Shown here: piece by piece, positions 9,051-18,739 of the stretch
How the letters are laid out: every line of letters starts with the position of its first letter
Position numbering within the stretch: position 1 is the stretch's first letter
Assembly: GCF_008632075.1 (NCBI RefSeq)
Contig: NZ_VWVM01000020.1
Span: forward strand, 1-64,000
DNA length: 64,000 nucleotides
Direction of reading: 5' to 3'
Origin: Candidatus Pantoea gossypiicola
GTDB taxonomy: Bacteria > Pseudomonadota > Gammaproteobacteria > Enterobacterales > Enterobacteriaceae
Program-made: the position numbers and the translations under genes
The notes under the pieces: generated by a model
Seen by the model: the letters and a program-made list of their open reading frames with translations, nothing else
Database searches by the model: none
What the model was told of the DNA's origin: nothing

Positions 9051-11114
9051 ATGAAAGCACCCATCGCAAAAAAAATTCCCCATGAGATGACGCTGCATGG
9101 TGAGACGCGCGTTGACGACTACTACTGGCTGCGCGACGACAAACGTGAAAACAGCGAGGTTCTTGATTACCTGCGTGCCGAAAACAATTACGGCAAAAAA
9201 ATCATGTCATCGCAGCAGCCGCTGCAGGACCGGGTTTTAAAAGAGATTATCGATCGACTGCCTCCGGAAGATCACTCAGTGCCCTATGTGAAAAACGGTT
9301 ACCGCTATCAGAGCCGCTATCAAAGCGGTAATGAGTATCCGGCTTATTACCGCCAGCCTGCGTCGAGTGAGGAGTCTGGCGAGTGGATCCTGCTGCTGGA
9401 TGCCAACCAGCGCGCCTCGCACAGCGATTTTTACACGATGGGCGCGCTGCACATCAGTCCCGATAATCGGGTGATGGCGCTGGCCGAAGATTTCCTGTCG
9501 CGACGCCAGTACGGCATCCGGTTCCGCAACCTGGAGAGTGGCAGCTGGTATCCTGAAGTGCTGAGTAACGTCTCATCGAGCTTCGCCTGGGGCAACGACT
9601 CCCGCACCCTCTACTATGTGCGGAAACATCCGCAGACGCTGCTCTCTTATCAGGTGTGGCGACATGAACTGGGTATGCCGCAGTCGGAGGACAAGCTCGT
9701 CTACGAAGAGCAGGATGACACCTATCATCTCAGCGTGCACAAGAGCACCTCCAAGCAGTTCATCATGATTGCGCTCTACAGCACCAACACCAGCGAAATT
9801 CAGCTGATCGATGCGAACTTCCCCGATGCGCAGCCACATGTCTTTCTGCCGCGCCGTCGCGATCATGAATACAGCATCGACCATTACGAACATCAGTTCT
9901 TCATTCGTTCCAACCGCGAAGGCAAAAATTTCGGTCTCTACCGCAGTCGTTATCTGGATGAGTCACGCTGGGAAACGCTTATCCCGGCACGGGAACAAGT
10001 GGTGATGGAAGATTTCCAGCTGTTCCGTGACTGGCTGGTAGTCGAAGAGCGGCAGCGCGGCTTAACCAGCCTGCGTCAGATTAACTGGGCCAGTGGCGAG
10101 ACCAGCGGCATCGCCTTTGACGATCCGACCTATGTAACCTGGCTGGCCTACAATCCGACGCCGCGCACCAGCAAACTGCGCTACGGCTATTCGTCGATGA
10201 CCACGCCGACCACGCTGTTTGAACTGGATATGGATACCGGCGAACGCCGTATCCTGAAGCAGAGCCAGGTTAAAGGTTTTAACGCGGAAGATTACAAAAG
10301 CGAGCACCACTGGATCAAAGTCAGCGATGGCACTGAAGTGCCGGTGTCGCTGGTCTATCACCGTAAACATTATCAGCCCGGTCATAACCCGATGCTGGTC
10401 TATGGCTACGGCGCTTATGGCAGCAGCATGGATGCCGATTTCAGCGTCAGCCGTCTGAGTTTACTTGATCGCGGCTTTGTCTATGCGCTGATACAGGTGC
10501 GCGGCGGCGGTGAGCTGGGGCAGCAATGGTATGACGGCGGTCGCCTGTTGAACAAAATGAACAGCTTTACCGACTTTATTGAAGTCACGGATGCGCTGGT
10601 GACTCGCGGCATCGGCCACCCGGAACGGCTCTATGCGATGGGGGGCAGTGCAGGCGGTCTGCTCATGGGCGGAGTGATTAATCTGGCCCCTCAACGGTTC
10701 CACGGCGTCGTGGCGCAGGTGCCGTTTGTGGATGTGGTCACCACCATGCTGGATGAGTCGATTCCGCTGACGACCGGTGAGTATGACGAGTGGGGCAACC
10801 CCAACGATCCTGAGTACTACCACTACATCCGCCAGTACAGCCCCTATGACAACATTGAGGCGAAAGCTTATCCCCACCTGCTGGTCACCACCGGCCTGCA
10901 CGACTCACAGGTGCAGTACTGGGAACCGGCCAAGTGGGTGGCGAAGCTGAGATCGATGAAAACGGATAACAACCTGCTGCTGCTTTGTACCGATATGGAT
11001 TCCGGTCATGGCGGCAAGTCGGGACGTTACAAAGCCTACGAGGGCATCGCGATGGAGTATACTTTCCTGCTCGGACTGGCGCAGGGCACCCTGCCGCCAG
11101 CTCAGGATTACTGA
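9051..11114 (+). CDS. ptrB: Oligopeptidase B
   Basis: This cytoplasmic prolyl-oligopeptidase-family serine peptidase cuts short peptides after Lys/Arg. Of 687 residues, the first ~75 and an N-terminal beta-propeller (to about 400) precede an alpha/beta-hydrolase domain. The nucleophile elbow is [11 protein letters not shown] (serine at about residue 535), and the histidine of the triad is in [10 protein letters not shown] near residue 655. Its last 7 bases overlap the convergent exoX gene. Confidence 0.96.
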   Translation: MKAPIAKKIPHEMTLHGETRVDDYYWLRDDKRENSEVLDYLRAENNYGKKIMSSQQPLQDRVLKEIIDRLPPEDHSVPYVKNGYRYQSRYQSGNEYPAYYRQPASSEESGEWILLLDANQRASHSDFYTMGALHISPDNRVMALAEDFLSRRQYGIRFRNLESGSWYPEVLSNVSSSFAWGNDSRTLYYVRKHPQTLLSYQVWRHELGMPQSEDKLVYEEQDDTYHLSVHKSTSKQFIMIALYSTNTSEIQLIDANFPDAQPHVFLPRRRDHEYSIDHYEHQFFIRSNREGKNFGLYRSRYLDESRWETLIPAREQVVMEDFQLFRDWLVVEERQRGLTSLRQINWASGETSGIAFDDPTYVTWLAYNPTPRTSKLRYGYSSMTTPTTLFELDMDTGERRILKQSQVKGFNAEDYKSEHHWIKVSDGTEVPVSLVYHRKHYQPGHNPMLVYGYGAYGSSMDADFSVSRLSLLDRGFVYALIQVRGGGELGQQWYDGGRLLNKMNSFTDFIEVTDALVTRGIGHPERLYAMGGSAGGLLMGGVINLAPQRFHGVVAQVPFVDVVTTMLDESIPLTTGEYDEWGNPNDPEYYHYIRQYSPYDNIEAKAYPHLLVTTGLHDSQVQYWEPAKWVAKLRSMKTDNNLLLLCTDMDSGHGGKSGRYKAYEGIAMEYTFLLGLAQGTLPPAQDY

Positions 11115-11779
11115 GACTCCGACAGGTATTTATTCAGCGCCTGCCGCAATGGCGGGCGCAGATCGCTGACATTATTCAGTACCCACTTCAGGTAGCCTGG
11201 ATCCTTTCTCGCAATCACCGCAATCGCCTGGCCGCGGTATTTGCCGAACGGCAGAATGTCGTCGCGCTGGGCCGCCGGTTGTGAACGCACAATCATCTCA
11301 GAAGCACCCCAGCCAGAGACCTCCATAATGCGAATCAGGAGCGCCGCTGTGACATAGCAATCATAGAGCGCCCGGTGGGCATGCAGGTCAGCGGGCGGCG
11401 TGACATCCAGCTTCAGCGAATGACGGAGTGCCTGGTTGCCATATTTAATGCCCGGCCAGAGCTGGCGCGCCAGCTGCATGGTGCAGATCCATTCACCGTA
11501 CATTTCCGGCAGCATCCGGCGATCAAAGCTGGCGTTATGGGCCACGTAGAAAGCACTGCCGTAATAGCGCGGGATCGCCTCTTCAATGGTCGGTTTACCG
11601 GCGACCATCGCTTCGGTGATGCGATGCACCGCCATCGCCTGACGGCTGATAGGGCGGTCGGGCAGGGTGAGATCGCTCATCGGATTCACAATCTGACCGT
11701 TGACCACATCGACGGACGCGACTTCCACCACGCCGCCCTGCAGACCGCAGGTTTCGGTATCGATAACGCGGAACATCAT
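11108..11779 (-). CDS. exoX: Exodeoxyribonuclease X
   Basis: ExoX is a DnaQ-family (DEDDh) 3'-5' exonuclease used in mismatch repair and UV tolerance. The 223 residues show Exo [10 protein letters not shown] near the start, Exo [15 protein letters not shown] at about 80, and Exo [14 protein letters not shown] at about 134-144, so the acidic catalytic set is complete. The start codon overlaps the holE stop (ATGA-type), which indicates translational coupling with the polymerase III theta subunit. It is convergent with ptrB. Confidence 0.95.
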   Translation of the reverse strand: MMFRVIDTETCGLQGGVVEVASVDVVNGQIVNPMSDLTLPDRPISRQAMAVHRITEAMVAGKPTIEEAIPRYYGSAFYVAHNASFDRRMLPEMYGEWICTMQLARQLWPGIKYGNQALRHSLKLDVTPPADLHAHRALYDCYVTAALLIRIMEVSGWGASEMIVRSQPAAQRDDILPFGKYRGQAIAVIARKDPGYLKWVLNNVSDLRPPLRQALNKYLSESQ

Positions 11780-12009
11780 TGCTTCATCTTCGGTTCATAA
11801 GGAAGGCGCGACAGGCTGAGTGACGCCTGGCGGTATTGCATCAGGCGCTGGCGAAACCAGTCACGCAGCGCTTCGGGTTGCTCCTGCGCCACCATTTCGG
11901 CGACGACCGGCATGTTATAGCGCTCTTTGAACGCCACGCCCGCTGCCGCTAAATCGACATTGATCTTGTCTTTCTCTTCCTGGGACAGCACGGCAAGGTT
12001 ATGGCTCAT
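11776..12009 (-). CDS. holE: DNA polymerase III theta subunit
   Basis: HolE binds the epsilon proofreading subunit in the polymerase III core. The 77-residue protein matches E. coli HolE (76) through [18 protein letters not shown] and [10 protein letters not shown]. The ATG at 12009 has GGAG upstream. A longer in-frame extension on this strand overlaps yobA antisense and is rejected. Its TGA overlaps the exoX start. Confidence 0.95.
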   Translation of the reverse strand: MSHNLAVLSQEEKDKINVDLAAAGVAFKERYNMPVVAEMVAQEQPEALRDWFRQRLMQYRQASLSLSRLPYEPKMKQ

Positions 12010-12159
12010 AATATTCTCCTGACGATAGCCGGCAAAAGTAATGTTTTCGGCGGTATGAATCAAGGATAAGGATCGCATCGCTGGCCTCGACAGTGCCAAT
12101 ACAGCAGCGTATCCTTTTGCCACGTTTATCGCCCTGGCGGCGGTTAAAAGGATGATATT

Positions 12160-12537
12160 ATGCAGAAAAAACCCATTTCCCGCAGGGTTATTGCGCTGGC
12201 GGCAACCGGACTGATGGCATTCAGCTCGCTGGCCGCAGCACATGCTCATCTCCAGTCTTCCGCACCCGCAGCTAAAGCGCAGGTGACGACATCCCCCGAT
12301 GCGCTGACGCTGAACTTCAGTGAAGATATTGAAGCGGCATTCAGCGGCGTTAATCTGCTGGACAATGCACAGAAACCCGTTGAGACGACCAAAGCCCGCG
12401 TTGAAGCTGACCAGAAAAACCGGCTGATTGTCGGCCTGTCTCACCCGCTGAAAGCGGGCAGTTATCAGGTCAACTGGCACGTGTTGTCGGTGGATGGACA
12501 TAAAACCGCAGGAAGCTATCGCTTTAGCGTGAAGTAA
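12160..12537 (+). CDS. yobA: CopC-like periplasmic copper-binding protein YobA
   Basis: The 125-residue protein has a signal peptide ending ...SSLAAAHA, so the mature form probably starts at a His (HAHLQSS), the N-terminal copper ligand typical of CopC domains. The family signature [18 protein letters not shown] and the C-terminal [17 protein letters not shown] are present. It is followed after 4 bases by yebZ (CopD-like) and then yebY, so these act as a copper uptake/handling unit. Divergent from holE. Confidence 0.93.
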   Translation: MQKKPISRRVIALAATGLMAFSSLAAAHAHLQSSAPAAKAQVTTSPDALTLNFSEDIEAAFSGVNLLDNAQKPVETTKARVEADQKNRLIVGLSHPLKAGSYQVNWHVLSVDGHKTAGSYRFSVK

Positions 12538-12541
12538 GTCT

Positions 12542-13417
12542 GTGGCCACCCTCTGGATCCTGCTGCGCGGACTGCATTTCGCCGCCGTGATGCTGCTGAC
12601 AGGCAGCGCCTGTTACAGCGCACTACTGGCACCAAAACGTTATCGACCCCTGCTGGCGCGACGATTAAATCCGCTGGTGAAGGGGAGCGCCTGGCTGGCG
12701 CTGCTGAGTGCGCTATTGATGCTGGCCTGCCAGAATGTGCTGATGAGCGGTGACAGTACCAATCTTGCCGATTTAGACATCTGGCTGGCGGTGCTCGACA
12801 CACATTTTGGTGCGGTGTGGCAGTGGGAAATCATTTTCGGCGTTATGGGCATTGTCGCGCTATTACTGACCGGAAAGCTGCGTCAGCAAATGTTACTGCT
12901 GGCAGGCGTGTTGCAACTGGCCTGCATGGCCCTGATTGGTCATGCCGCGATGCGCGATGGAGTGCCCGGTCTGCTTCAGCAGATCAACCAGGGGATGCAT
13001 CTGATTGCAGCGGCGTTCTGGGTGGGTGGATTACTGCCGCTGCTGCTGTTGATGCGCGAGGCGCGCCAGATTGATCGCCGTACTGACGCGATTCGTACCA
13101 TGATGCGTTTTTCGCGCTATGGTCACCTGGCGGTAGCGTTAACGCTACTGAGCGGTGTGATAAATAGCGTGATGATCGCAGGCTGGCCACTGATGTGGCA
13201 CGATTCACGCTACATTGTATTGTTACTGTGCAAAGTACTGCTGGTGGCCCTGATGGTGCTGGTGGCGCTGATCAATCGATACTGGCTGGTGCCGCGCTTC
13301 CGCCTGGCGGGCAGCGGGACGCAGCAAAAATTTATCCGCATGACGCAGCTTGAACTGCTGCTGGCGTGTGGCGTGGTTGGGCTAGTGAGCGTATTTGCTA
13401 CGCTGTCACCAGCCTGA
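12542..13417 (+). CDS. yebZ: CopD-like inner-membrane protein YebZ
   Basis: A 291-residue polytopic membrane protein of the copper-resistance CopD family, with about eight hydrophobic segments. Histidines in membrane context ([39 protein letters not shown]) are the likely metal ligands. It starts with GTG four bases after the yobA stop, so the two are probably translationally coupled. Known role by family: copper import across the inner membrane with CopC. Confidence 0.9.
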   Translation: MATLWILLRGLHFAAVMLLTGSACYSALLAPKRYRPLLARRLNPLVKGSAWLALLSALLMLACQNVLMSGDSTNLADLDIWLAVLDTHFGAVWQWEIIFGVMGIVALLLTGKLRQQMLLLAGVLQLACMALIGHAAMRDGVPGLLQQINQGMHLIAAAFWVGGLLPLLLLMREARQIDRRTDAIRTMMRFSRYGHLAVALTLLSGVINSVMIAGWPLMWHDSRYIVLLLCKVLLVALMVLVALINRYWLVPRFRLAGSGTQQKFIRMTQLELLLACGVVGLVSVFATLSPA

Positions 13418-13445
13418 ATGTAGTTTAAGAGAGAAAAGGGTAGTT

Positions 13446-13793
13446 ATGTTGCTGAAGAAAGTGATCCCCGCAATCCTGTTGTTATCCGTATGCGGCCAGG
13501 CGCTGGCGGCACAAATCATTACCGTCAGCCGCTTTGAGATCGGTAAAGAGAAGTGGCCGTTTAACCGTGAAGAAGTGATGCTGACCTGCGAGAAAGACGG
13601 TGCGATGTTCGCCATCAACCCGAGCACACTGATGCAATACCCGCTGAACGACATCGCCGACCAACTGTTCAAAAACAAGCAGGTGAAAGCACAGCCGATC
13701 AGTGTGATTCAGGCCGAAGACAAAGCGCATCCGGGCCAGATGATGAGTCTGCAGCCGATTGTTGAGCGCACTCAGGCGCTGTGCGGTAAATAA
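13446..13793 (+). CDS. yebY: YebY, DUF2511 exported protein
   Basis: A 115-residue protein with signal peptide (cleavage after QALA), then the family core [20 protein letters not shown] and [17 protein letters not shown], closely matching E. coli YebY. It is third in yobA-yebZ-yebY. In E. coli this group is linked to copper; the biochemical function of YebY is not known to me. ATG at 13446 chosen because it begins the signal peptide. Confidence 0.92.
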   Translation: MLLKKVIPAILLLSVCGQALAAQIITVSRFEIGKEKWPFNREEVMLTCEKDGAMFAINPSTLMQYPLNDIADQLFKNKQVKAQPISVIQAEDKAHPGQMMSLQPIVERTQALCGK

Positions 13794-13924
13794 ACCTCCC
13801 GGGTGCAGCCTCGCGCTGCGCCCAATCCACGATTTTTTGCCGTTGCGATCACAAACTGATCCGGTTTATGGCCCTGATCCCTGCGTTTGCTGGCATTTCT
13901 ACCGCGCTGTTCTAACCTTAAATT

Positions 13925-14024
13925 GCAAGGCGACACTGCCTTCATAAATGCCAACTTTTAGCGCACGGCTCCCTGAGAGCCATTTCCCTGGACCGAATAT
14001 AGGAATCGTATTCGGTCTTTTTTT
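13925..14024 (+). ncRNA. sdsR: SdsR (RyeB) small RNA
   Basis: The sequence starts GCAAGGCGA, continues ATGCCAACTTTTAGCGCACG, then GAGCCATTTCCCTGGACCG and ends in the terminator hairpin GACCGAATA/TATTCGGTC plus seven T residues. These blocks match my memory of E. coli SdsR almost base for base, and its position after yebY is the expected one. SdsR is a sigma-S-dependent, Hfq-binding RNA that acts on mRNAs and on the antisense RNA SraC (RyeA). CTAACCT upstream could be the -10. In E. coli pphA follows directly; here an insert intervenes. Confidence 0.9.
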
Positions 14025-14035
14025 GTTTTTACGAT

Positions 14036-14299
14036 TTATAAATTTTTACGGTGATTGTTACTAACTATCCTGAAATCATAATATCCATTCCATACCATTA
14101 CGTATTTCTGACCGCTCATTCCGCGCACTTCGGCAAATACCTCCCATCTATGTATCCGGGTCATTACGTTGGTTAAAATCTTCATGACAAGCATGCCGTT
14201 ATTTATTTTGATGACGGGGACACAGTTACGATAATCAATCATTCGGTGCCCATTAAGTGAAGGTCTGTTCAGGGACACTACTCGTGCAGAGGAATGCAT
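14036..14299 (-). CDS. Hypothetical protein (doubtful)
   Basis: An 87-codon frame on the minus strand right after the sdsR terminator; its start region abuts the toxin gene's upstream region. It has no recognisable domain, signal peptide or strong ribosome-binding site. A shorter start at the internal MIDYRNC is possible. It may be a remnant or chance frame in A+T-rich DNA. Confidence 0.25.
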   Translation of the reverse strand: MHSSARVVSLNRPSLNGHRMIDYRNCVPVIKINNGMLVMKILTNVMTRIHRWEVFAEVRGMSGQKYVMVWNGYYDFRIVSNNHRKNL

Positions 14300-14404
14300 G
14301 ACTTTGTACTTAGCTGTCAGACGGATGGGGAGCTATCGGAGAATGATTGTTTTATCATCCTGTGGCACAATAAAGCAGCTATTATCATAAACGAGGGATC
14401 GAGA

Positions 14405-15079
14405 ATGATTTCAGGCACAGCAGCAAAACAGGAACCCGGACGTTACTACACATTTGAGTCAAGACTGCCTCACGGCGTTTTTTTTGAGATTCGCCCCGGC
14501 CATTTGCCCCGAAATGCCAGGCCCGTAACAGATGAAACCAGCGGTATGTGTATCGGTTATTCGGTCGCACAGGCTCCGGGGTTGTGGCAGATTTATGATG
14601 TTGAGGGGCGTTTTGTCAGGCTGGAAGAAGCGCCACTTGAAACACCTCTGATTGATCCCACGGATATTGCCCTGTTTGGCTTGGGTATTTTTCGTATCCT
14701 GCGTACAGGGCGGGTGCTGTTTGAATCAGGGGCACGTGCCGCTATTTATGCGAAGCTCAGTCAGTCCACTATATCCTTTCTGCGCAGCAGACTTAAAGTC
14801 GGGCTGCATGCACGCAACCTTAAAATGACTGAGGCTGCTGCAAAACACATGCATGAACCGGGGCGCTATGTCCCTCTGCAAATTCAGGAAAGAGCGATTC
14901 GCTATGGCAGGCGGATGGCAGATCCCCGCAAAGGTGAAGGTATGTTCAGATATGAGACCAGAATGTTTAAACTACGCTTTAATAAGCAAACAATGGAATA
15001 TGAATATAAAGAATACACACTCGAAGTCGTCGTGCGTGAGTCAGACTGGACGATATCGCATTTTAAATACATGGACTAA
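14405..15079 (+). CDS. Putative polymorphic toxin with C-terminal RNase-like domain
   Basis: A 224-residue protein. Residues 1-80 (RYYTFESRLPHG, GLWQIYDVEGRFVRLEE) are unassigned; 85-125 holds a hydrophobic linker (DIALFGLGIFRILRTGRVLF). Residues ~138-224 have the layout of small C-terminal toxin domains of polymorphic/CDI toxins: LKMTEAAAKHM, PGRYVPLQIQERAIRYG, RMADPRKGEG, YTLEVVVRESDWTISHFKY, with candidate active residues His148, Arg154, Arg211 and His219. I infer a BECR-type RNase. No PAAR, VgrG, Rhs or secretion signal is seen. The ATG at 14405 follows GAGG; an earlier in-frame ATG (14294) is less likely. A putative immunity gene begins 17 bases later. The DNA is A+T-rich against its neighbours. 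Confidence 0.6.
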   Translation: MISGTAAKQEPGRYYTFESRLPHGVFFEIRPGHLPRNARPVTDETSGMCIGYSVAQAPGLWQIYDVEGRFVRLEEAPLETPLIDPTDIALFGLGIFRILRTGRVLFESGARAAIYAKLSQSTISFLRSRLKVGLHARNLKMTEAAAKHMHEPGRYVPLQIQERAIRYGRRMADPRKGEGMFRYETRMFKLRFNKQTMEYEYKEYTLEVVVRESDWTISHFKYMD

Positions 15080-15096
15080 CTGACTGGAAAACTTGT

Positions 15097-15537
15097 ATGT
15101 TTGATTTACGCAATGAAGATTTCACATTTGTGATTTCTCCTTTTGAAAGAATCTCAGACGATGAGGCCGACCCGGTTGGGCATCTATGGGACTGGATCCA
15201 GTCCTGGATTGAGTTCTCTGTTAGCGGCCTCAAAATGCAGTTTCAAACTGAATTTACCATCGGCGAACTAAAGATTTTAAAGGATGAGTTTTTCGAACAT
15301 TACCAGGCAATCATCTCGCAGCGTGAATTAAAACCTTTTAATTTTCGCAGCGAACGCGGCCAACTCAATATGGTTATCAGAAAAGCGACGGGTAAAGATG
15401 GTGTTATAGTGGAGTTTGATATTCGCCCGGAACCACATGCCGACAGCGTACAGGTTAAAGGTGGTTTTGGCCTTGATGAAAGCTATTTCCCAGACATTTT
15501 GAAGCGACTAGATGAAATGATCCAATGGCAGAATTAA
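15097..15537 (+). CDS. Putative immunity protein (WapI-like)
   Basis: A 146-residue acidic cytoplasmic protein without signal or membrane segment. DPVGHLWDWIQSWIEFSVSG near residue 27-46, followed by alternating strand/helix pattern and a C-terminal LDESYFPDILKRLDEMIQ helix, recalls the WapI-type immunity family; this is recognition by eye. Its place 17 bases after the toxin-like gene, on the same strand, is the standard toxin-immunity arrangement. Confidence 0.55.
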   Translation: MFDLRNEDFTFVISPFERISDDEADPVGHLWDWIQSWIEFSVSGLKMQFQTEFTIGELKILKDEFFEHYQAIISQRELKPFNFRSERGQLNMVIRKATGKDGVIVEFDIRPEPHADSVQVKGGFGLDESYFPDILKRLDEMIQWQN

Positions 15538-15801
15538 GCCCTGGTTGTTTATCATTTTGTATAAAACTGCCGGGCGGTGGCTTATTCAGACCGGCTTTTT
15601 GGCCATTTAAAACATGGAGTTCCTGTAAGACTAACCGCCTGGACATTTTACGCGTATTTTACATTCTGAAAGGATGTTCTTTTAGATATTCTTTATCCTT
15701 GCAAAACATTGATGTCAGAATGGCTATGACACCCTGTCAGGAAGATGCTGTGGATAATACTGATGGAGTGTCGAAGTTGCATTTTATGGGGAATGGCTAA
15801 A

Positions 15802-15977
15802 ATGAAGGAAGTCATACTGTGGCTGATAAAATCTTTTTCTGATTGTGTTTTTTAGCAGTCATGGTGACAGGCTTATATTTTATTACACAGTTTATTCCTG
15901 AGCATGTGGCGCTTCCTTGCTTGGTATGGATAATCGCTGTTTCTTATGTATATGTGAAATTTTATTCAAGATGTTAG
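15802..15977 (+). pseudogene. Frameshifted small membrane protein gene
   Basis: The frame starts MKEVILWLIKSFSDCVF and stops at 15855. The +1 frame continues without a stop as LAVMVTGLYFITQFIPEH through two hydrophobic segments to FYSRC and a stop at 15977. The break falls in a run of six T (15848-15853); seven T would give one 58-residue, two-helix membrane protein. GGGGA lies ten bases before the ATG. It may be a real lesion, a slippage-prone phase switch or a sequencing error. It follows the toxin/immunity pair and could be linked to it. Confidence 0.5.
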
Positions 15978-16144
15978 TTGAATTGGTGTTTCGAAAAGAA
16001 TACTTAATTTATCCTGATAAAACCAATTATAAATAATGTGCTTAAAAAGAGTTTTTGGCTGCCATTTAGCGATTATATCAACGGGATACCTCTGATTGAA
16101 GCTAACAAAGCCTATCCGTTCATGAGATTCACTATCAGTCTTAA

Positions 16145-16207
16145 ATTCTCAATTCTCAATTCTCAATTCTCAATTCTCAATTCTCAATTCTCAATTCTCA
16201 ATTCTCA
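16145..16207. repeat. Tandem heptanucleotide repeat, 9 exact copies
   Basis: ATTCTCA is repeated nine times with no mismatch over 63 bp. Since 7 is not a multiple of 3, copy-number change would shift any reading frame through it. One frame does run through (16038-16244) giving FSILNSQ repeats, but it has no other coding signs. The rest of the ~850-bp interval 15538-16384 holds only the disrupted gene at 15802. Confidence 0.95.
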
Positions 16208-16384
16208 ATCGCCTTACTACTGCCAGCACAACCGTAGAAAATAGCCTTCCTACACGCCAACTCCACCCCAAAATTGACCTCAATCAACCTCTCCCAACAT
16301 CCTCCCCAGACCCCTCACCATGTTTACCCACCGTATAAAAACTCAGTCGTAACCTGCCCCGGTGATATTCAACCAGGATCTGTT

Positions 16385-16669
16385 ATGTTCTTAAAAAAAG
16401 TTATCCCATGTGTAATTGTAGCGCTGGCAAGTGCCGCAATGTCAGGCTGTGTGATGGCTGATGGGGGTCATCATCGTGGCCCATCTTCTGACTGGCATCG
16501 TCATCATGAAAACCGGCATAACGACACCAGCTGGAGTCAGCATGCCGGACCTGCTGCGCCAGCAAACAATGCTTCTCAGCATATGGGACCGCCGCCAGCG
16601 CCGGATAGTGCCGCACAGCATATGGGGCCGCCACCCGCTGACAGTGGCATCCACCGCTGGCACTCTTAA
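16385..16669 (+). CDS. Small His-rich lipoprotein
   Basis: The 94-residue product has a lysine-containing signal peptide MFLKKVIPCVIVALASA and a lipobox-like AMSGC with Cys at about residue 22, so it is probably lipidated. The mature part is polar and His-rich (GGHHRGPSSDWHRHHENRH), then has the repeated motif QHAGPAAP, QHMGPPPAP, QHMGPPPAD. The His content suggests metal binding; no family was recognised. The first residues resemble the start of YebY (LKKVIP). A terminator follows. Confidence 0.65.
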   Translation: MFLKKVIPCVIVALASAAMSGCVMADGGHHRGPSSDWHRHHENRHNDTSWSQHAGPAAPANNASQHMGPPPAPDSAAQHMGPPPADSGIHRWHS

Positions 16670-16709
16670 GACCGTTTGAGCAAGTAGTACGCAATCATAT
16701 GAAGCGACA

Positions 16710-16730
16710 GGGGGCTTTATTGCCCCTTTT
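16710..16730 (+). terminator. Terminator after the His-rich lipoprotein
   Basis: GGGGGC/GCCCC stem with loop TTTATT and a TTTT tail, 41 bases after the lipoprotein stop. Confidence 0.65.
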
Positions 16731-16965
16731 AACGCGCAATCTTTACCTGACTAAAATCGTACCGTAAGCGCGCTTTATCCGTCCCCGACAGAGAATGAGG
16801 AAGCGTTGCCGCTTAACAACACCATCCTGCGTCTTCACCTCAAAAACCGACCCCACTCGCAAAAGTCACAACAACTCTCGCAGCAAGCACCTAAACCTTA
16901 CCTGTCATCTTGTCATCATCTCCGTTTGGCTTATTCTTAATCTCCAGTCAAAAGGAGGAACGTTT

Positions 16966-17988
16966 ATGAAAGCGGCAATTGCTAATAGTGAACACCAGGT
17001 TGAAGTGGTTGAGAAGACGCTGCGTCCTCTCAAAACCGGCGAAGCGCGGCTCAGGATGGAATGCTGTGGTGTATGCCATACCGATTTACATGTGAAGAAC
17101 GGTGATTTTGGTGATAAGACCGGCGTCACGCTGGGCCACGAAGGGATTGGTATTGTCGAGGAGGTCGCGCCGGATGTCACCTCGCTCAAGCCGGGCGATC
17201 GTGCCAGCGTCGCCTGGTTCTTCAAGGGCTGCGGACACTGTGAATACTGTAACTCCGGTAACGAAACGCTCTGCAGGGACGTCATCAATGCCGGTTTTAC
17301 CGCCGATGGCGGCATGGCTGAAGAGTGCATCGTCGTTGCAGATTACTCGGTCAAAGTTCCCGACGGGCTTGATCCCTTTGCCGCCAGTAGCGTCACCTGC
17401 GCCGGTGTCACCACCTACAAAGCGGTAAAAGTATCAGAGGTCAAACCGGGGCAGTGGCTGGCAATTTATGGTCTTGGCGGACTGGGAAATCTCGCGCTTC
17501 AGTATGCGAAAAACGTCTTCAACGCCAAAGTGATTGCAATTGATGTCAGTGACGGACAGCTGGCGCTGGCGAAAGAGATGGGAGCCGATCTGGTCGTCAA
17601 CTCTGCCAGCGAAGATGCGGCACGCTTTATTCAGGAGAAAACCGGTGGGGCACATGCTGCTGTCGTCACAGCCGTCGCCAAAGCGGCCTTTAACTCGGCG
17701 GTGGACGCGGTCAGAGCCGGAGGTCGGGTCGTAGCAGTCGGACTGCCGCCGGAAGCAATGAGCCTGAATATCCCGCGACTGGTACTTGATGGCATTCAGG
17801 TGGTGGGATCGCTGGTCGGAACGCGCAACGATCTGGCTGAAGCTTTCCAGTTTGCGGCAGAAGGCAAAGTGGTGCCGAAAGTGACCAAAAGGAAGATTGG
17901 TGAGGTTAATGCCATCTTCGATGAGATGATTCACGGCAAAATCCGCGGCAGGATGGTGATCGATTTTACCGGTCAGTCTGCCAGTTAG
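16966..17988 (+). CDS. Zinc-dependent alcohol dehydrogenase (AdhP-like)
   Basis: A 340-residue medium-chain dehydrogenase that oxidises primary alcohols with NAD+. Catalytic zinc ligands are in [14 protein letters not shown] and GHEGIG; the structural zinc cysteines form [15 protein letters not shown] at about residues 89-103; the Rossmann loop is [14 protein letters not shown]. The true start is the ATG at 16966 after AAAGGAGGAA; the frame is open further upstream but uncoded-looking. It resembles E. coli AdhP. It stands alone, with a terminator behind it. Confidence 0.93.
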   Translation: MKAAIANSEHQVEVVEKTLRPLKTGEARLRMECCGVCHTDLHVKNGDFGDKTGVTLGHEGIGIVEEVAPDVTSLKPGDRASVAWFFKGCGHCEYCNSGNETLCRDVINAGFTADGGMAEECIVVADYSVKVPDGLDPFAASSVTCAGVTTYKAVKVSEVKPGQWLAIYGLGGLGNLALQYAKNVFNAKVIAIDVSDGQLALAKEMGADLVVNSASEDAARFIQEKTGGAHAAVVTAVAKAAFNSAVDAVRAGGRVVAVGLPPEAMSLNIPRLVLDGIQVVGSLVGTRNDLAEAFQFAAEGKVVPKVTKRKIGEVNAIFDEMIHGKIRGRMVIDFTGQSAS

Positions 17989-18010
17989 AACCTAATTGAG
18001 CGTCACTAAG

Positions 18011-18033
18011 GCCCGCGCATTGCGGGCTTTTTT
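18011..18033 (+). terminator. adh terminator
   Basis: GCCCGC/GCGGGC around GCATT with a T6 tail, 22 bases after the dehydrogenase stop. Confidence 0.9.
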
Positions 18034-18203
18034 ATGCCTGCACCGCCTGTTTCTGCCATGTGAATGCCTTAACGCCTGTTCGCCACAAACATTAATAAGC
18101 TCTGCTTTATGTTTCATTGTGTGATTTTCACTTGCACTTTACCGGTAACATTATAGTTTATGAGGGGAAGGCATGATTACACACAACCGAAGGAGGGTTA
18201 TTT

Positions 18204-18341
18204 ATGGCGAAGCATCACTTAATTAAATCCATTGAAATTGCTGCAATTGTACTGTTTGTCCTGATACTGGCGTATCTGGCTGTGACCGGTCTGATGTCAT
18301 CAACGGGCATGGATCACGCCTGGCCTTATCCCACTAAGTAA
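18204..18341 (+). CDS. Small membrane protein, 45 residues
   Basis: ATG at 18204 is preceded by a very strong AAGGAGGG. The product begins MAKHHLIKSIEIAAIVL and has a single transmembrane helix (residues ~9-30), then a short tail ending HAWPYPTK. No family is recognised. The ribosome-binding site and the isolated setting between terminated genes argue that it is real. Confidence 0.6.
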   Translation: MAKHHLIKSIEIAAIVLFVLILAYLAVTGLMSSTGMDHAWPYPTK

Positions 18342-18437
18342 CTAGGTGCGGCACCAGGGAAATTATAAATAATATAAATAGATAACCTTTCCCCTCTCGA
18401 ATGGGATAAACCCCGCTATCGCGAGGTTAATCAGAGG

Positions 18438-18623
18438 TTACACCAGACTTACTGACAGCAGCGTCAGCTCTTCAGTTTCCAGCGACAGGCTTTTTTTGGT
18501 TTCGAACATAAAGGTTTCAAGCGCCTCTTCAACATCATCGCCTTCTATAAAAGCGTGCGTCGTAACATGATTTTCACCTTTTGGCTTAATCACGTAGGAA
18601 ACAAACCACTTCTTCTTTTCCAT
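18438..18623 (-). CDS. Hypothetical 61-residue protein
   Basis: It starts MEKKKWFVSYVIK after AGAGGAAAAGC. The pattern of a beta strand, an acidic helix (EGDDVEEALETFMFE) and a final strand suggests a small folded cytoplasmic protein. No family recognised. It could form a unit with the gene at 18740-19000, which lies upstream on the same strand. Confidence 0.6.
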   Translation of the reverse strand: MEKKKWFVSYVIKPKGENHVTTHAFIEGDDVEEALETFMFETKKSLSLETEELTLLSVSLV

Positions 18624-18739
18624 GATGCTTTTCCTCTTCTGAAATTGGTAATGCCTCGTGGCGATAATGCCTTAACAAGCCGTTCTTTCGCAGGATCCTC
18701 AGCGGAACCTGCCTTTAAACGCAGCGTGGCCGACAAAGG

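Noticed and set aside
12010-12549. N-terminal extension of holE on the minus strand
   Set aside because: It would run antisense across all of yobA. HolE is complete from 12009 with its own ribosome-binding site.
15525-15800. 91-codon frame starting inside the immunity gene and ending 1 base before the disrupted membrane gene
   Set aside because: No ribosome-binding site, odd composition and no domain; the tight end is probably chance, though a remnant cannot be excluded.
16038-16244. 68-codon frame through the heptamer repeat (FSILNSQ repeats)
   Set aside because: The repeat-encoded peptide is an expected by-product; no good start signal. Kept only as a phase-variation caution.
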